From CAYPLH01 sp964411505 (GTDB lineage Bacteria; Bacillota; Clostridia; CAYPLH01; DUMO01), in contig CAYPLH010000010.1 of NCBI GenBank assembly GCA_964411505.1, forward strand, positions 1-64,000: 64,000 nt of DNA, written 5' to 3'. Every line of letters begins with the position of its first letter. The first letter of the stretch is position 1. The notes beneath the pieces are model-generated. The model searched no databases and was not told where the DNA came from. It was given only the letters and a program-made list of their open reading frames with translations. Below, one piece after another: positions 44,415-53,396 of this stretch. Both the position numbers and the translations under genes were made by a program.

Positions 44415-45704
44415 TTATACTACACGATCTGCTATCGTCTTCCCCATTCGAACTGCATAATTAAGCCCTCTGTCCTCAGGATAAATCTGTGCCATGCAAG
44501 AAAGGTACAATCCTTGTATAGGCGTATCAAACTCCGGCAATACAGATGAATATCTTTTCGAAATAACTGGTTGTGAATATGTGAATTTGTTCACATAAGT
44601 CTTTTTGATCAATGATTCATCCATATCAGGAAATACTTTCTTAGCACCGGTTAAAAATGTGCTTATTATTTCATCATCAGGCATTTCATATAATTTATTA
44701 TTTGTATCTATGTATCTTGAAAGATACATAATGCTACTTTTATACCTTCTGTCAGTAATCAGGTTTGTATGCTCTATAGCAAGAACAAAAGGAAAACCTT
44801 CTTCCGCAACTGTAACCCAATACCATGGTGAAATCCTTTTTGACAATTCTAATATAACACAAATGTTAGCTTTATATTTTATTTTCGAAACTTTTTCCAT
44901 GTAGTTTGCAGGTATTTGTGGGACTAAATCATACAGCATTCCGGGGAATACTGTCACGATAACAGCATCAAATTTTTGAACTACTCCTCCTGCACAAACT
45001 TTAAAGCCACCATCTTCTAATGGTATAATTTGTGAAACTGGCATGTTTGTTTTGATAGAGCTTCCCTTTTCAGTTATCTTTATAACCATCTCGTCAAGAA
45101 CTTTCCCGAAGCTTCCATCCATGTATCCTAGCATTTCGCGACCAATGTTCTTACCCCTAGTTGTACCCCTTAACTTAAATTTATTCCATATCCATACTGC
45201 AGAAATATCTTTGGCATCTATGTCAAACTTAGAGTAAAGAAGCGGTCCCCATACCTTATCATACACAGTTTTCCCTGCGTTTTTTATTATCCATTCTTTC
45301 GCCGTCATATGCTCCATCTCCTGCCAGTTCCTTATAAAACCAGCACGAAGTACCATAAGCCCCATCCTAACTCTATCCATCAGTGACAGCTCTTTAAACT
45401 TTAGAAGGTCAACAGGTGTTGTAAATGGGTGAATAAGTTCATTAATATAAATCGAATTGCTCGGCTCATACCATTTTAACTCATTTTCAAGACCCAGATC
45501 ATGTATGAGACTGATAATCTCATTGTCGCTGGTGAATATATGATGATAACATCGCTCCAATTTTTCTCCATTGATAGTACAGGTATCAACAAGACCTCCA
45601 TAGTTTTCTTCTTTTTCAAAAATCGTCACCTTATGACCCTTTTTTACAAGCTCATATCCGGCTGTAAGCCCTGTAATTCCTCCACCTACTATACATACCT
45701 TCAA
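44415..45704 (-). CDS. FAD-dependent amine oxidase/protoporphyrinogen oxidase-like protein
   Basis: 429 aa from a TTG at 45704, 8 nt after AAGGAGG. VCIVGGGITGLTAGYELVKKG with EKEENYGGL is the dinucleotide-binding start, and the C-terminal FAD segment is LYLSCMAQIYPEDRGLNYAVRMG. Family members in polysaccharide loci are annotated as NAD(P)/FAD-dependent oxidoreductases of unknown reaction. It is the second flavoprotein of this glycan region and is co-directional with the GT-C genes on both sides, 10-20 bp from the preceding gene, so an operon is likely. Confidence 0.8.
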   Translation of the reverse strand: MKVCIVGGGITGLTAGYELVKKGHKVTIFEKEENYGGLVDTCTINGEKLERCYHHIFTSDNEIISLIHDLGLENELKWYEPSNSIYINELIHPFTTPVDLLKFKELSLMDRVRMGLMVLRAGFIRNWQEMEHMTAKEWIIKNAGKTVYDKVWGPLLYSKFDIDAKDISAVWIWNKFKLRGTTRGKNIGREMLGYMDGSFGKVLDEMVIKITEKGSSIKTNMPVSQIIPLEDGGFKVCAGGVVQKFDAVIVTVFPGMLYDLVPQIPANYMEKVSKIKYKANICVILELSKRISPWYWVTVAEEGFPFVLAIEHTNLITDRRYKSSIMYLSRYIDTNNKLYEMPDDEIISTFLTGAKKVFPDMDESLIKKTYVNKFTYSQPVISKRYSSVLPEFDTPIQGLYLSCMAQIYPEDRGLNYAVRMGKTIADRVV

Positions 45705-45723
45705 CTTAAGCACCTCCTTTATC

Positions 45724-46995
45724 TCACTTATTTTTACTGATTGTCACACACACTTTTTTAAGCGTAATCAGTTTATACATTTCATATAGTGCATCAATCA
45801 TTACAAGCATGGTAATAGCTGCAACAATATACCCTAAAGTGTCCTGCGGAGACACCCAGAAAATTTCCTTAAACGACAGACTGTATATATACCATTGATT
45901 TATTAGGTGGCATAGGCTTAGTACTCCTGCTACATACCAAAGTCTGCGATTCCATAAAATGCAAACCATTAGAAAAATAAAAGCAGGAAAAAGATATCTT
46001 TCATGCATCCTTGTTCCAAACATAAATACTGCAAAGCTAATAAAATAACTAGTAAAATAAATCGCGTACGCACTATGCCTGTTTCTGACTATTGCTAAAA
46101 TCGATATTAATGCTGCAAACAAAAGTAAAATGATACTCCATTTTGCATAAGTCAATCCCAGAAATGGCAGGTTATCTGCTTGAATCTGACCGTTAACTAA
46201 TGTCCAAAAATTAAAACCATTAGCTGTCGCATAAGGATAATCTCCCCCACTTGTAATGTAATGCTCTATTACCCAAAACACTGATCGCCACGATGCAAAT
46301 GGTAATGTAATCAATATATATGCGCTTATTCCCCCAACAAGTGTTAGAAGGACCTTTTTTAATGATAAGCGGTCAAAATACAGAATTAAGACAACCGGTG
46401 CCAATACCACACTCTGAGGCTTGGTTAAGACAGAAATTCCAAACAGAATAGCTGCAGCAACACTCCTTCTTGTGTTAAAACAATATATCACTGCTAGCAG
46501 CATAGTAGCTGGAATGGAATCGAACTGCCCCCATATAGAGGAGTTAAAAAAGACTGCAGGATTCATAGCATAAACTATACCTAAAATGAAGCCCTCCTTA
46601 TCTCTCCCATATTTTTTTCCTATTAGGTAAATCAGGTACCCTCCTAAAATATCAGATGCTACAGCCCATGTCTTTATTAAAAATTCATGAGCTTCTATAC
46701 TTATAGAGAAAATCCGAGCAATACAACCGGTCATCCAAAGAAAATACATATAAAAAGGTGCATACACTACATGAAAATTATCATAAAAGTCAGTAAATCC
46801 TTTTCGGGCTAAAAGTGTACTCCATGCACGATACCCTCCCATATCAACCTTGTAGCTTGGTAAAAACGTCATAAGAAGTCTAAGTAGAACTACACCACCT
46901 AAAATGGTATATATGGTATTTGGAGAAATTTTCGTATCCCTATTATCGTTTTTCGACACTTTTTTTTGCATCGCAGAAAGTCTATTAGTTAACAT
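45724..46995 (-). CDS. GT-C family membrane glycosyltransferase (mannosyltransferase-like)
   Basis: 423 aa from ATG at 46995 with GGGGG 6 nt upstream. About ten transmembrane helices. The first external loop carries an acidic residue in YKVDMGGYRAWS, followed by VYAPFYMYFLW, and later SIWGQFDSIPATMLL, as in GT39/GT87-type polyprenyl-phosphate-dependent transferases. The acceptor is unknown. It lies 11-20 bp upstream of the FAD oxidoreductase gene on the same strand. Confidence 0.8.
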   Translation of the reverse strand: MLTNRLSAMQKKVSKNDNRDTKISPNTIYTILGGVVLLRLLMTFLPSYKVDMGGYRAWSTLLARKGFTDFYDNFHVVYAPFYMYFLWMTGCIARIFSISIEAHEFLIKTWAVASDILGGYLIYLIGKKYGRDKEGFILGIVYAMNPAVFFNSSIWGQFDSIPATMLLAVIYCFNTRRSVAAAILFGISVLTKPQSVVLAPVVLILYFDRLSLKKVLLTLVGGISAYILITLPFASWRSVFWVIEHYITSGGDYPYATANGFNFWTLVNGQIQADNLPFLGLTYAKWSIILLLFAALISILAIVRNRHSAYAIYFTSYFISFAVFMFGTRMHERYLFPAFIFLMVCILWNRRLWYVAGVLSLCHLINQWYIYSLSFKEIFWVSPQDTLGYIVAAITMLVMIDALYEMYKLITLKKVCVTISKNK

Positions 46996-47141
46996 AATCA
47001 ACCCCCATGACTTTATATTTAATGTTGATTAATAGCACAACTAAATACTTAATTAATCCTCTAGAAATAGTGCATTATAGCGTTAGCCCTCTTTATAAAA
47101 AGGCACATGAATGTCAATTAATCAATGCTTATTTCTTTGTA

Positions 47142-49325
47142 CTACCAATCAGTCCTATAGATTGTATAATTATTACTACCAGTATAAACTTTGGTAAAAT
47201 GCTCATCTATCAATTTCTCATTCAACTTATAATCCTTACTTTTTCTGTTCTCATTTTCTACTACTATATAACCTATATTATGTTTCTTAACTAACTTTTG
47301 TACTTGCTCAGCTTCTTCAGCTCCATAGATTTGGCGCACCACTTGTGCTCTTTCATCGGTATCATAACCAGCAGACCACGCATAATACGGCCACCCATAG
47401 AACAATTTTCGTCCCGCTAACAGAATTGGGTCAAGACTGTAATGATGCGTCAGAAATATCTTGTCTGCATCAGTATTGCTAAGAACCCAAGTAAAAACCG
47501 GATGGTCAGTTTCGTATTTGAGCTGGTGTTTATCTAAATTAAAAAGTGTAATTATATCCACAACTCCGGTAATTGTCATAGCCATTATAAGCAATGAAGC
47601 TGTTAATATTGTAGCAAACTTGCGTGCTTTTAGTAAACTATCTATGAGACATGCTGCAATAATTCCCAACAAAATAGTTGCAATTATTACATATTTATGA
47701 TTGACAGTAATGTCTGGTGTCAGCTGAAGCGTTGATGCTAACAAAATCGGCGAGAAAAAAACTAATGTAAGAACGCTCCCTCCCTTGGGCAGTATAAAAA
47801 GTGTACTTAAAACTACGAAGGGTAAAATTCCAAGAAGTTCAACATAGAACTTAATAATCTCTAAAAGATTATCGCTGCCTGATAAAAAACCAAGTGTCAG
47901 TTTAGGTTCTATTGCGGAATTCCCTAACCCTATAAAAAAAGTTGATTCAGCATAGGATAATACCACTGTAATCACAGCAATAATTAAAAATTCAAGCCTG
48001 TGTTTAGAACATGCTGCAATAACGATCAATATCCCAAGACATGCAATAACAACCGCGCCATTCCAGAAACTTAAAAGACCTAACAAAATACCTGTAGCTA
48101 TAGAACGCTGCAAATCTAAAGGGAGCCAGCTATCCGCTGTAAATGCAAACTCTTTGATCCAAAGCTTTGCTCTTTGATACAAACTTTGTACAGAGCAACT
48201 ATTGATTCTTTTATGACAAACTGTCAAAAACCTGTTCTTTCCAAACATTCCGGTATTATAACATTTTTCTGCTAATTCTGTTGAATTTTCAGACTCGGTC
48301 ATATAGGTCTCACTCTTGACAAAAGACTCTTTCATAGCTTTAGCTACTTGGGCAAGCATTTTTCGATATAATGGAAGTATCGCAATCAAAATAAGAATGA
48401 GAATACCTAAAGCAAAGGGAAAATGTCTCTGGTTTACATATACCTTTTGAGCCCATAAACCCCAGTTTTCATGCAAAGTATTTCCAATGTGCTCCTCATT
48501 TTTAAGGATAGCTGATACCAATCCTCTCCAATTTTCAAATTGTCTCGAGAAGGTAAAAAAGGCAAAGGAACTCCTGAAGAAAAAAAAGACTGAAGTTAAT
48601 AATGCGGTGAGTTTTCTGTTAAAAAGCATCATGGTCAATGAATATAAAAGCATATGAAACGAAACTATTGATATTATACTCGGAAGGTTAAAAGCCCAGT
48701 CAAGTGGCATCCCAAGGTATTCTAGGTTTCCCACAAGAAACTGAAACATAAAGTGGTAGCGCATACCACTCCCAGCAAAATGCGGGTATTCTGATGGAAA
48801 ATTGGAACCTAACGAAAAGGAGCGGATTACCGAAAGGTGGGGACCAAAGTCACTGAATACTGAATAACCCACATACATTGTGTTACCTCTTATGATAAAC
48901 GATCGAAACATAAAAAAAGACCATACTGCAGTGACCACAATGATAAAAACTAGCTCTATATAATTTTGTTTATTAAACTTTTGGAAACCAGTTTTTATTC
49001 TTGTGTAGATACCTATAAATACATGTTTATTTTTATTGACTCTATAAAATGCAATAAGTGAAAAAAGAACAATTGAGACAATGTTACCAATAAGAAGTGG
49101 ATACCGAGTGTTTTTAAATATGTACGCAGCAGTATAAGTAACCCATGTCATAATTAAGGTGCCTGTCAGAAAGGATCCTGGCAAAATTATCATCCATTTA
49201 CCAAGCTCAACTCGATGTCCTGTAAGACAACGTACACGGTCAATATTCAAAATATAAGGCACTATTCTTTTAACTATGCTTGTACCAGTATACCAAGCTA
49301 AAACTATATACAAAACTGCAATCAT
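47142..49325 (-). CDS. Large polytopic membrane protein, probable GT-C glycosyltransferase
   Basis: 727 aa, some 14 hydrophobic segments. In the first large extracytoplasmic loop, SVFSDFGPHLSVIRSFSLGS and SEYPHFAGSGMRYHF recall GT-C catalytic loops (Asp/His followed by the P-x-H pattern). A polar segment of about 75 residues near 340-415 has no helices. The C-terminus is soluble (LVKKHNIGYIVVEN). I do not recognise the exact family. ATG with GGAGG 7 nt upstream. It follows the GT2 gene (49340) by 14 bp, so they are one operon. Confidence 0.72.
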   Translation of the reverse strand: MIAVLYIVLAWYTGTSIVKRIVPYILNIDRVRCLTGHRVELGKWMIILPGSFLTGTLIMTWVTYTAAYIFKNTRYPLLIGNIVSIVLFSLIAFYRVNKNKHVFIGIYTRIKTGFQKFNKQNYIELVFIIVVTAVWSFFMFRSFIIRGNTMYVGYSVFSDFGPHLSVIRSFSLGSNFPSEYPHFAGSGMRYHFMFQFLVGNLEYLGMPLDWAFNLPSIISIVSFHMLLYSLTMMLFNRKLTALLTSVFFFFRSSFAFFTFSRQFENWRGLVSAILKNEEHIGNTLHENWGLWAQKVYVNQRHFPFALGILILILIAILPLYRKMLAQVAKAMKESFVKSETYMTESENSTELAEKCYNTGMFGKNRFLTVCHKRINSCSVQSLYQRAKLWIKEFAFTADSWLPLDLQRSIATGILLGLLSFWNGAVVIACLGILIVIAACSKHRLEFLIIAVITVVLSYAESTFFIGLGNSAIEPKLTLGFLSGSDNLLEIIKFYVELLGILPFVVLSTLFILPKGGSVLTLVFFSPILLASTLQLTPDITVNHKYVIIATILLGIIAACLIDSLLKARKFATILTASLLIMAMTITGVVDIITLFNLDKHQLKYETDHPVFTWVLSNTDADKIFLTHHYSLDPILLAGRKLFYGWPYYAWSAGYDTDERAQVVRQIYGAEEAEQVQKLVKKHNIGYIVVENENRKSKDYKLNEKLIDEHFTKVYTGSNNYTIYRTDW

Positions 49326-49339
49326 GATCTTACCTCCGA

Positions 49340-50302
49340 TTATGGTTGATTGTACACTAGTTCGCTTTTAGAGTGCTTTTCTATTTTCTCAGCCACAATG
49401 TATCTAGGTCTTTGCTTTACCTCTTCATATATCTTTGCAACATAAGTTCCTATAATACCCAGACTTATCATAAGTGTGCTGCCGATAATTAAAAGAAGTA
49501 AAATAACCGTTGTAAAACCACTGACCGCGATTCCTTTAAATTTCATATACAATGTCTGAATACCTAATATGAATGAACCCGCAAGAAATAGTACACCTAA
49601 AAAAGTAACAATATAAAGAGGCAACGACGAAAAAGAAGTAATAGCATTCATTGCCAATTTAAAAAGTTTAAGAGCTGACCACTTAGATGAGCCATTAGTG
49701 CGCTCCTTAACAGCAAAAGGCACACTCGCTCTGTTAAATCCGGTCCAAGCTGACATTCCCCTGAAAAAAGTATTTCTTTCATTCATGTTCAATAGAGCAT
49801 TTACTACTTTTTTATCAAGCAGCTTAAAATCCGATGCTTTGTCAATATCTATTCCTGACAGAACATGAAGCAGCTTATAAAACGAATTAGCTGATACTTT
49901 GCTTAAAAATCCTTCATGCCCTCTAGAGCTTTTCACACCCTCAACAACATCAAATCCATCATCTGACCACAGCTTGAACATTTTTGGTATTATCTCAGGT
50001 GGATGCTGCAAGTCTGAATCCATAATTATGCATGCGTCACTTTTTACATTCTCCAATCCTGCAAACAAAGCTGCTTCCTTACCAAAATTTCTGCTGAAGC
50101 GCAAAGCCCTCAAGTTAGGAATGATATCCATCAGCCTGTTAATTTCACTCCATGTGTTGTCGTGCGATCCATCATCTATTAAAACAAACTCATACTCATA
50201 CAAAGTTGTATCCATAACCTTTTTTATTGTATTCACATTTTCAAAAATACTCTCACCTTCGTTATATACAGGTATAACTACGGATACCATCTTTTTATAC
50301 AT
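49340..50302 (-). CDS. GT2 glycosyltransferase, DPM1/GtrB type
   Basis: 320 aa. GT-A core with SVVIPVYNEGESIFENV, IDDGSHDNTW and MDSDLQHPPEIIPKMF. Two transmembrane helices follow at about 228-250 and 265-288, ending IYEEVKQRPRYIVAEK. It is a paralogue of the enzyme at 40302 and would load a sugar on a polyprenyl phosphate. ATG with GGGGG 6 nt upstream. Preceded by a GtrA gene 17 bp away and followed by a GT-C-like gene: the usual donor synthase, flippase, transferase trio. Confidence 0.9.
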   Translation of the reverse strand: MYKKMVSVVIPVYNEGESIFENVNTIKKVMDTTLYEYEFVLIDDGSHDNTWSEINRLMDIIPNLRALRFSRNFGKEAALFAGLENVKSDACIIMDSDLQHPPEIIPKMFKLWSDDGFDVVEGVKSSRGHEGFLSKVSANSFYKLLHVLSGIDIDKASDFKLLDKKVVNALLNMNERNTFFRGMSAWTGFNRASVPFAVKERTNGSSKWSALKLFKLAMNAITSFSSLPLYIVTFLGVLFLAGSFILGIQTLYMKFKGIAVSGFTTVILLLLIIGSTLMISLGIIGTYVAKIYEEVKQRPRYIVAEKIEKHSKSELVYNQP

Positions 50303-50319
50303 TGCAATCCCCCAAACAT

Positions 50320-50754
50320 TTAGCGGTAAATAATCTTTTTATAAATAATAAAATTCCAGGAGACAACAGCTCCCATAACAAATACTTTTGAAACTTGTGG
50401 AGAAATTCCTACAGCATCTGAAAATAAATACATGAGCACATTTGTTGCTAACATATTATACAAAAACAAAAAGCCATACATAACTAACTGCTTTTTTAAA
50501 TCAACTTTTGATTTAAAAGACCAATATCTGTTAAGAATAAAATTGAAACAAAAAATTACTATATATGCTATAGTGTTTGAAGTTATATACCACAACCCCA
50601 AAACCTTATAAAGTAAAGTAAAAATAGAGTATTCAAGACTAAAGGACAAAATACCCGTAATTACGTACCTTTTAAACTGTCCAATAGTCTTTTCATTAAA
50701 GTAATCTTTAAAAAAGCGTGTTTCTCCAAACTTCGCCATAACTCTCTTAACCAT
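50320..50754 (-). CDS. GtrA family membrane protein
   Basis: 144 aa from ATG at 50754 (a GTGGGTG lies upstream; the frame continues to 50775). Four transmembrane helices, starting FKRYVITGILSFSLEYSIFTLLY, with the basic end SWNFIIYKKIIYR. It probably assists translocation of the lipid-linked sugar made by the following GT2 (18 bp on). It is the first gene of the minus-strand glycosylation operon. Confidence 0.87.
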   Translation of the reverse strand: MVKRVMAKFGETRFFKDYFNEKTIGQFKRYVITGILSFSLEYSIFTLLYKVLGLWYITSNTIAYIVIFCFNFILNRYWSFKSKVDLKKQLVMYGFLFLYNMLATNVLMYLFSDAVGISPQVSKVFVMGAVVSWNFIIYKKIIYR

Positions 50755-50935
50755 TATTTTCACCCACAAAAACATATACTTTTAAAACCAAATTAAAACC
50801 ATTATATCATGGATTTTAAAAAAGTTATAGCAACAGAAAAAGGCTAATAATTTGGGAAAACTCAAAACGTATTTTTGATTGTTTTTAGATAAAAAATAAA
50901 ATATAATGCTATTACTAAGTCTTTGGAGGAAAATT

Positions 50936-51766
50936 ATGCAAAAAAGCAACATAGTAAAAGTAGATCTACACGTTCATACAACAGCCTCGGACGGTACCTG
51001 GACACCTTATGAACTTGTTAATGAAATTATTAAAAATAGTATTGATATGTTTGCAGTGACAGACCATGATACTACCGAAAATGTCAATAAAACAAGAAAG
51101 ATTGCAGAAAGCAAATCCTTAAAATTTATCAATGGCGTTGAAATAACTTCAACCTGGGGAGATATTACGCCTCATATCTTAGGATACAAGATTGATATAG
51201 ATAATCAAAATCTTCAGGCTTTACTTAAAAAAAATATGCAGCTGCTTGAAAAAAAAGATGAGGAAAGCATACAATATCTTGAAGCTAAAGGATTCAATGT
51301 ATCTTACAAGGAATACGAGAAATATATTGATAATCCTACAAGTGGTGGCTGGAAAGCCTTCAATTATGCAAAGGATAAAAATCTCTGCAAAAATCACATT
51401 GAGTTTTTCAATTTGTTTGATAATGATAATGTTTTTAGTAAAATATATTACTGTTCATCTCAAGAAGCAATAAGAGCTATAATTAATGCAGGAGGAATAC
51501 CTATTTTAGCACACCCTGGTGTTTACTTTTATGGAGATGACTACAAAGGTGTTATCCAAGACATGATTGATCAAGGTGTATGTGGTATAGAGTGCTACCA
51601 TCCCGATAATAGCAAGGAAGTTACCGATTACAGCATTAAAGCGTGCACAGATAGATACTTACTAATAACAGGAGGATCGGACTGTCATGGTGATTTTGTT
51701 GTCAACCGCAAGCTCGGACAGCCGCCTCTTACTCTAGAAATGCTGAATCTTTCCGGACTGCTTTAA
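50936..51766 (+). CDS. PHP domain phosphoesterase
   Basis: 276 aa from ATG at 50936, 6 nt after GGAGG. Polymerase-and-histidinol-phosphatase fold: metal motif VDLHVHTTASDGTWTP (7-22), FAVTDHDTTENV, the inner GGIPILAHPG and C-terminal GGSDCHGD. Related YciV/RnmA-type proteins hydrolyse 3',5'-nucleoside bisphosphates or act as 5'-3' exoribonucleases; the substrate here is unknown. It lies divergently from the GtrA gene and 188 bp upstream of the RuBisCO-like gene, in the same direction. Confidence 0.87.
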   Translation: MQKSNIVKVDLHVHTTASDGTWTPYELVNEIIKNSIDMFAVTDHDTTENVNKTRKIAESKSLKFINGVEITSTWGDITPHILGYKIDIDNQNLQALLKKNMQLLEKKDEESIQYLEAKGFNVSYKEYEKYIDNPTSGGWKAFNYAKDKNLCKNHIEFFNLFDNDNVFSKIYYCSSQEAIRAIINAGGIPILAHPGVYFYGDDYKGVIQDMIDQGVCGIECYHPDNSKEVTDYSIKACTDRYLLITGGSDCHGDFVVNRKLGQPPLTLEMLNLSGLL

Positions 51767-51795
51767 TTTGGATGATCTGCTTTATCGCATTATAA

Positions 51796-51837
51796 GGCAT
51801 AATAAGTGTGTAGCAAAAGAACAATTCGCTTTTTTGT
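51796..51837. repeat. Partial TGTAGTAA-family repeat, copy 4
   Basis: AATAAGTGTGTAGCAAAAGA then ACAATTCGCTTTTTTGT matches, with several changes, the left part of the element at 41302. The right half is not evident. It lies between the PHP and RuBisCO-like genes. Confidence 0.45.
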
Positions 51838-51954
51838 CAAATACAAGATAAAGTTTATTTTAAAAAACACTTTACAAGCAAAATCGCAGAATCTATAATT
51901 ATATGGAACATTAAAGGTGTATCAAGCTTTTTATATAGAAGGAGAGTCTTATTT

Positions 51955-53109
51955 ATGAATATTAGAGATTTTAAGGGGACTGATATTGAGTTATCCGGAG
52001 AACGGTTTAGCGTAACCTATAAAATATATGGGGAAGAGGAGGATTCACTTAAAACAGCACAAGAAATTTGCCTTGCTGACACAATAGATTTTCCGGATGA
52101 ACTTTTACCTGACGGAGTTATTAATTCGCAAATCAAAGGTAAAATTGAATCCATCGAATCCTTTGAAAGTGAAGTGTTTAATGCTGTTATAAGCTATGCC
52201 ATAGAAACTGCAGAAGGTGAATTAACACAGCTTCTAAATGTTATATTTGGTAATACCAGCATGAAACCTGGGATACAGGTATTGAATATAGAACTACCAG
52301 AATCACTTCTGAGCCTTTACAACGGTCCTAGATACGGAATCAATGGAATCAGGGAAGCTTTAAGCTTATCCAAACGTCCTCTTCTATCAGCCTCACTAAA
52401 ACCTGTAGGATTGACCCCGAAAGAACTATCAAAACTCGCTTATGAGCTTGCTTTAGGCGGCATTGATATAGTTATGGATAATCACGGACTTGCAGACCAG
52501 TCCTTTGCACCTTTTGATGAAAGAGTTGCACTTTGTAGTGAAGCAGTTCAAAAAGCTAATTCAATCACAGGGTTCAAAAGTATATATGTACCTAATATTA
52601 CCGCACCCTATGATGATATTTTTACAAGAGCTGAAATGGCTAAGAAAGCTAATGCCGGGGCACTTCTTATAGCGCCCGGATTAACCGGTCTAGATACAAT
52701 GCGCAGTATTGCCGATGACATAAGTGTTGCTCTTCCTATAATAAGTCACCCTTCCTTTTATGGAAGCTTCATAGTGGGTCCCGATGGCATATCCCATGGT
52801 GTAATATTAGGACAACTCATGCGTTTAGCAGGTGCAGACGTGACAATATTCCCCAATTATATAAATAACTTTTTTATTAATAAAAAAGAATGTTTAGATA
52901 TAGTTGGCAACGCTGTTAATCCAATAGGACACTTAAAAAGTATTTTCCCGTGTCCCATGAGTGGTGTTAACCTGAAAAATATCGCTGAAATGCTTAAGAC
53001 CTATGGCAATGATACAATAATCATTGTTGATGAAGACTTGTATAAGTCCGACATTAAAGATATCTGCCACCAGTACAGAAAAATTGTTGAGAACGCGCAT
53101 ATGCTTTGA
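51955..53109 (+). CDS. RuBisCO-like protein (form IV type)
   Basis: 384 aa RuBisCO large-subunit superfamily. Landmarks: FGNTSMKPGIQVL (98-110), YNGPRYGINGIRE, RPLLSASLKPVGLTP and GGIDIVMDNHGLADQSFAPF (168-187). Lys149 matches the catalytic Lys of KPK. Where true RuBisCO and many RLPs have the carbamylated Lys and metal Asp/Glu (KxDE), this protein has Met174, Asn176 and His177, so CO2 fixation by the RuBisCO mechanism is very unlikely. Known RLPs act in methionine salvage, isomerisation or sugar-acid decarboxylation; no salvage partner is nearby. AAGGAG precedes the ATG. It appears monocistronic or follows the PHP gene. Confidence 0.85.
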   Translation: MNIRDFKGTDIELSGERFSVTYKIYGEEEDSLKTAQEICLADTIDFPDELLPDGVINSQIKGKIESIESFESEVFNAVISYAIETAEGELTQLLNVIFGNTSMKPGIQVLNIELPESLLSLYNGPRYGINGIREALSLSKRPLLSASLKPVGLTPKELSKLAYELALGGIDIVMDNHGLADQSFAPFDERVALCSEAVQKANSITGFKSIYVPNITAPYDDIFTRAEMAKKANAGALLIAPGLTGLDTMRSIADDISVALPIISHPSFYGSFIVGPDGISHGVILGQLMRLAGADVTIFPNYINNFFINKKECLDIVGNAVNPIGHLKSIFPCPMSGVNLKNIAEMLKTYGNDTIIIVDEDLYKSDIKDICHQYRKIVENAHML

Positions 53110-53204
53110 TTTAAATGTAGCCAGATGCTTAGGGAACCATGCATTACAATGCATTACTATATGCAATATCTTTAATTCTTGTAATATGACCTTTGGAAGG
53201 TAGC

Positions 53205-53290
53205 AGCGCAGTTCTGATGCTTTTCAAAGTTGCTTTTCCTCTTCTAGGCAGGCAGCGAGCCTAAGGCAGTAGCACGGTTCTATTGCTTTG
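53205..53290. repeat. Imperfect direct repeat downstream of the RuBisCO-like gene
   Basis: AAGGTAGCAGCGCAGTTCTG and, about 70 bp further, AAGGCAGTAGCACGGTTCTA are similar at most positions. A TAGGC/GCCTA hairpin lies between. Function unknown. Confidence 0.4.
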
Positions 53291-53332
53291 GGAAGGGCAA
53301 AATACTAGAATTATTACATTGCATATATTATA

Positions 53333-53368
53333 CCAAAAGGCAGCAGGGTAATACCTGCTGCCTTTTGG
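53333..53368. terminator. Strong hairpin, terminator of asd or bidirectional
   Basis: CCAAAAGGCAGCAGG (53333-53347) and CCTGCTGCCTTTTGG (53354-53368) are perfect 15-bp arms with a 6-nt loop. It lies 28 bp past the end of the minus-strand asd gene and far downstream of the plus-strand RuBisCO-like gene, so it could stop both. Confidence 0.8.
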
Positions 53369-53396
53369 TTGCTTTTTAAATACTATATTAATCATC

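Noticed and set aside
51955..53109. Genuine CO2-fixing RuBisCO
   Set aside because: The carbamylated lysine and metal-ligand positions are replaced and no phosphoribulokinase is present.
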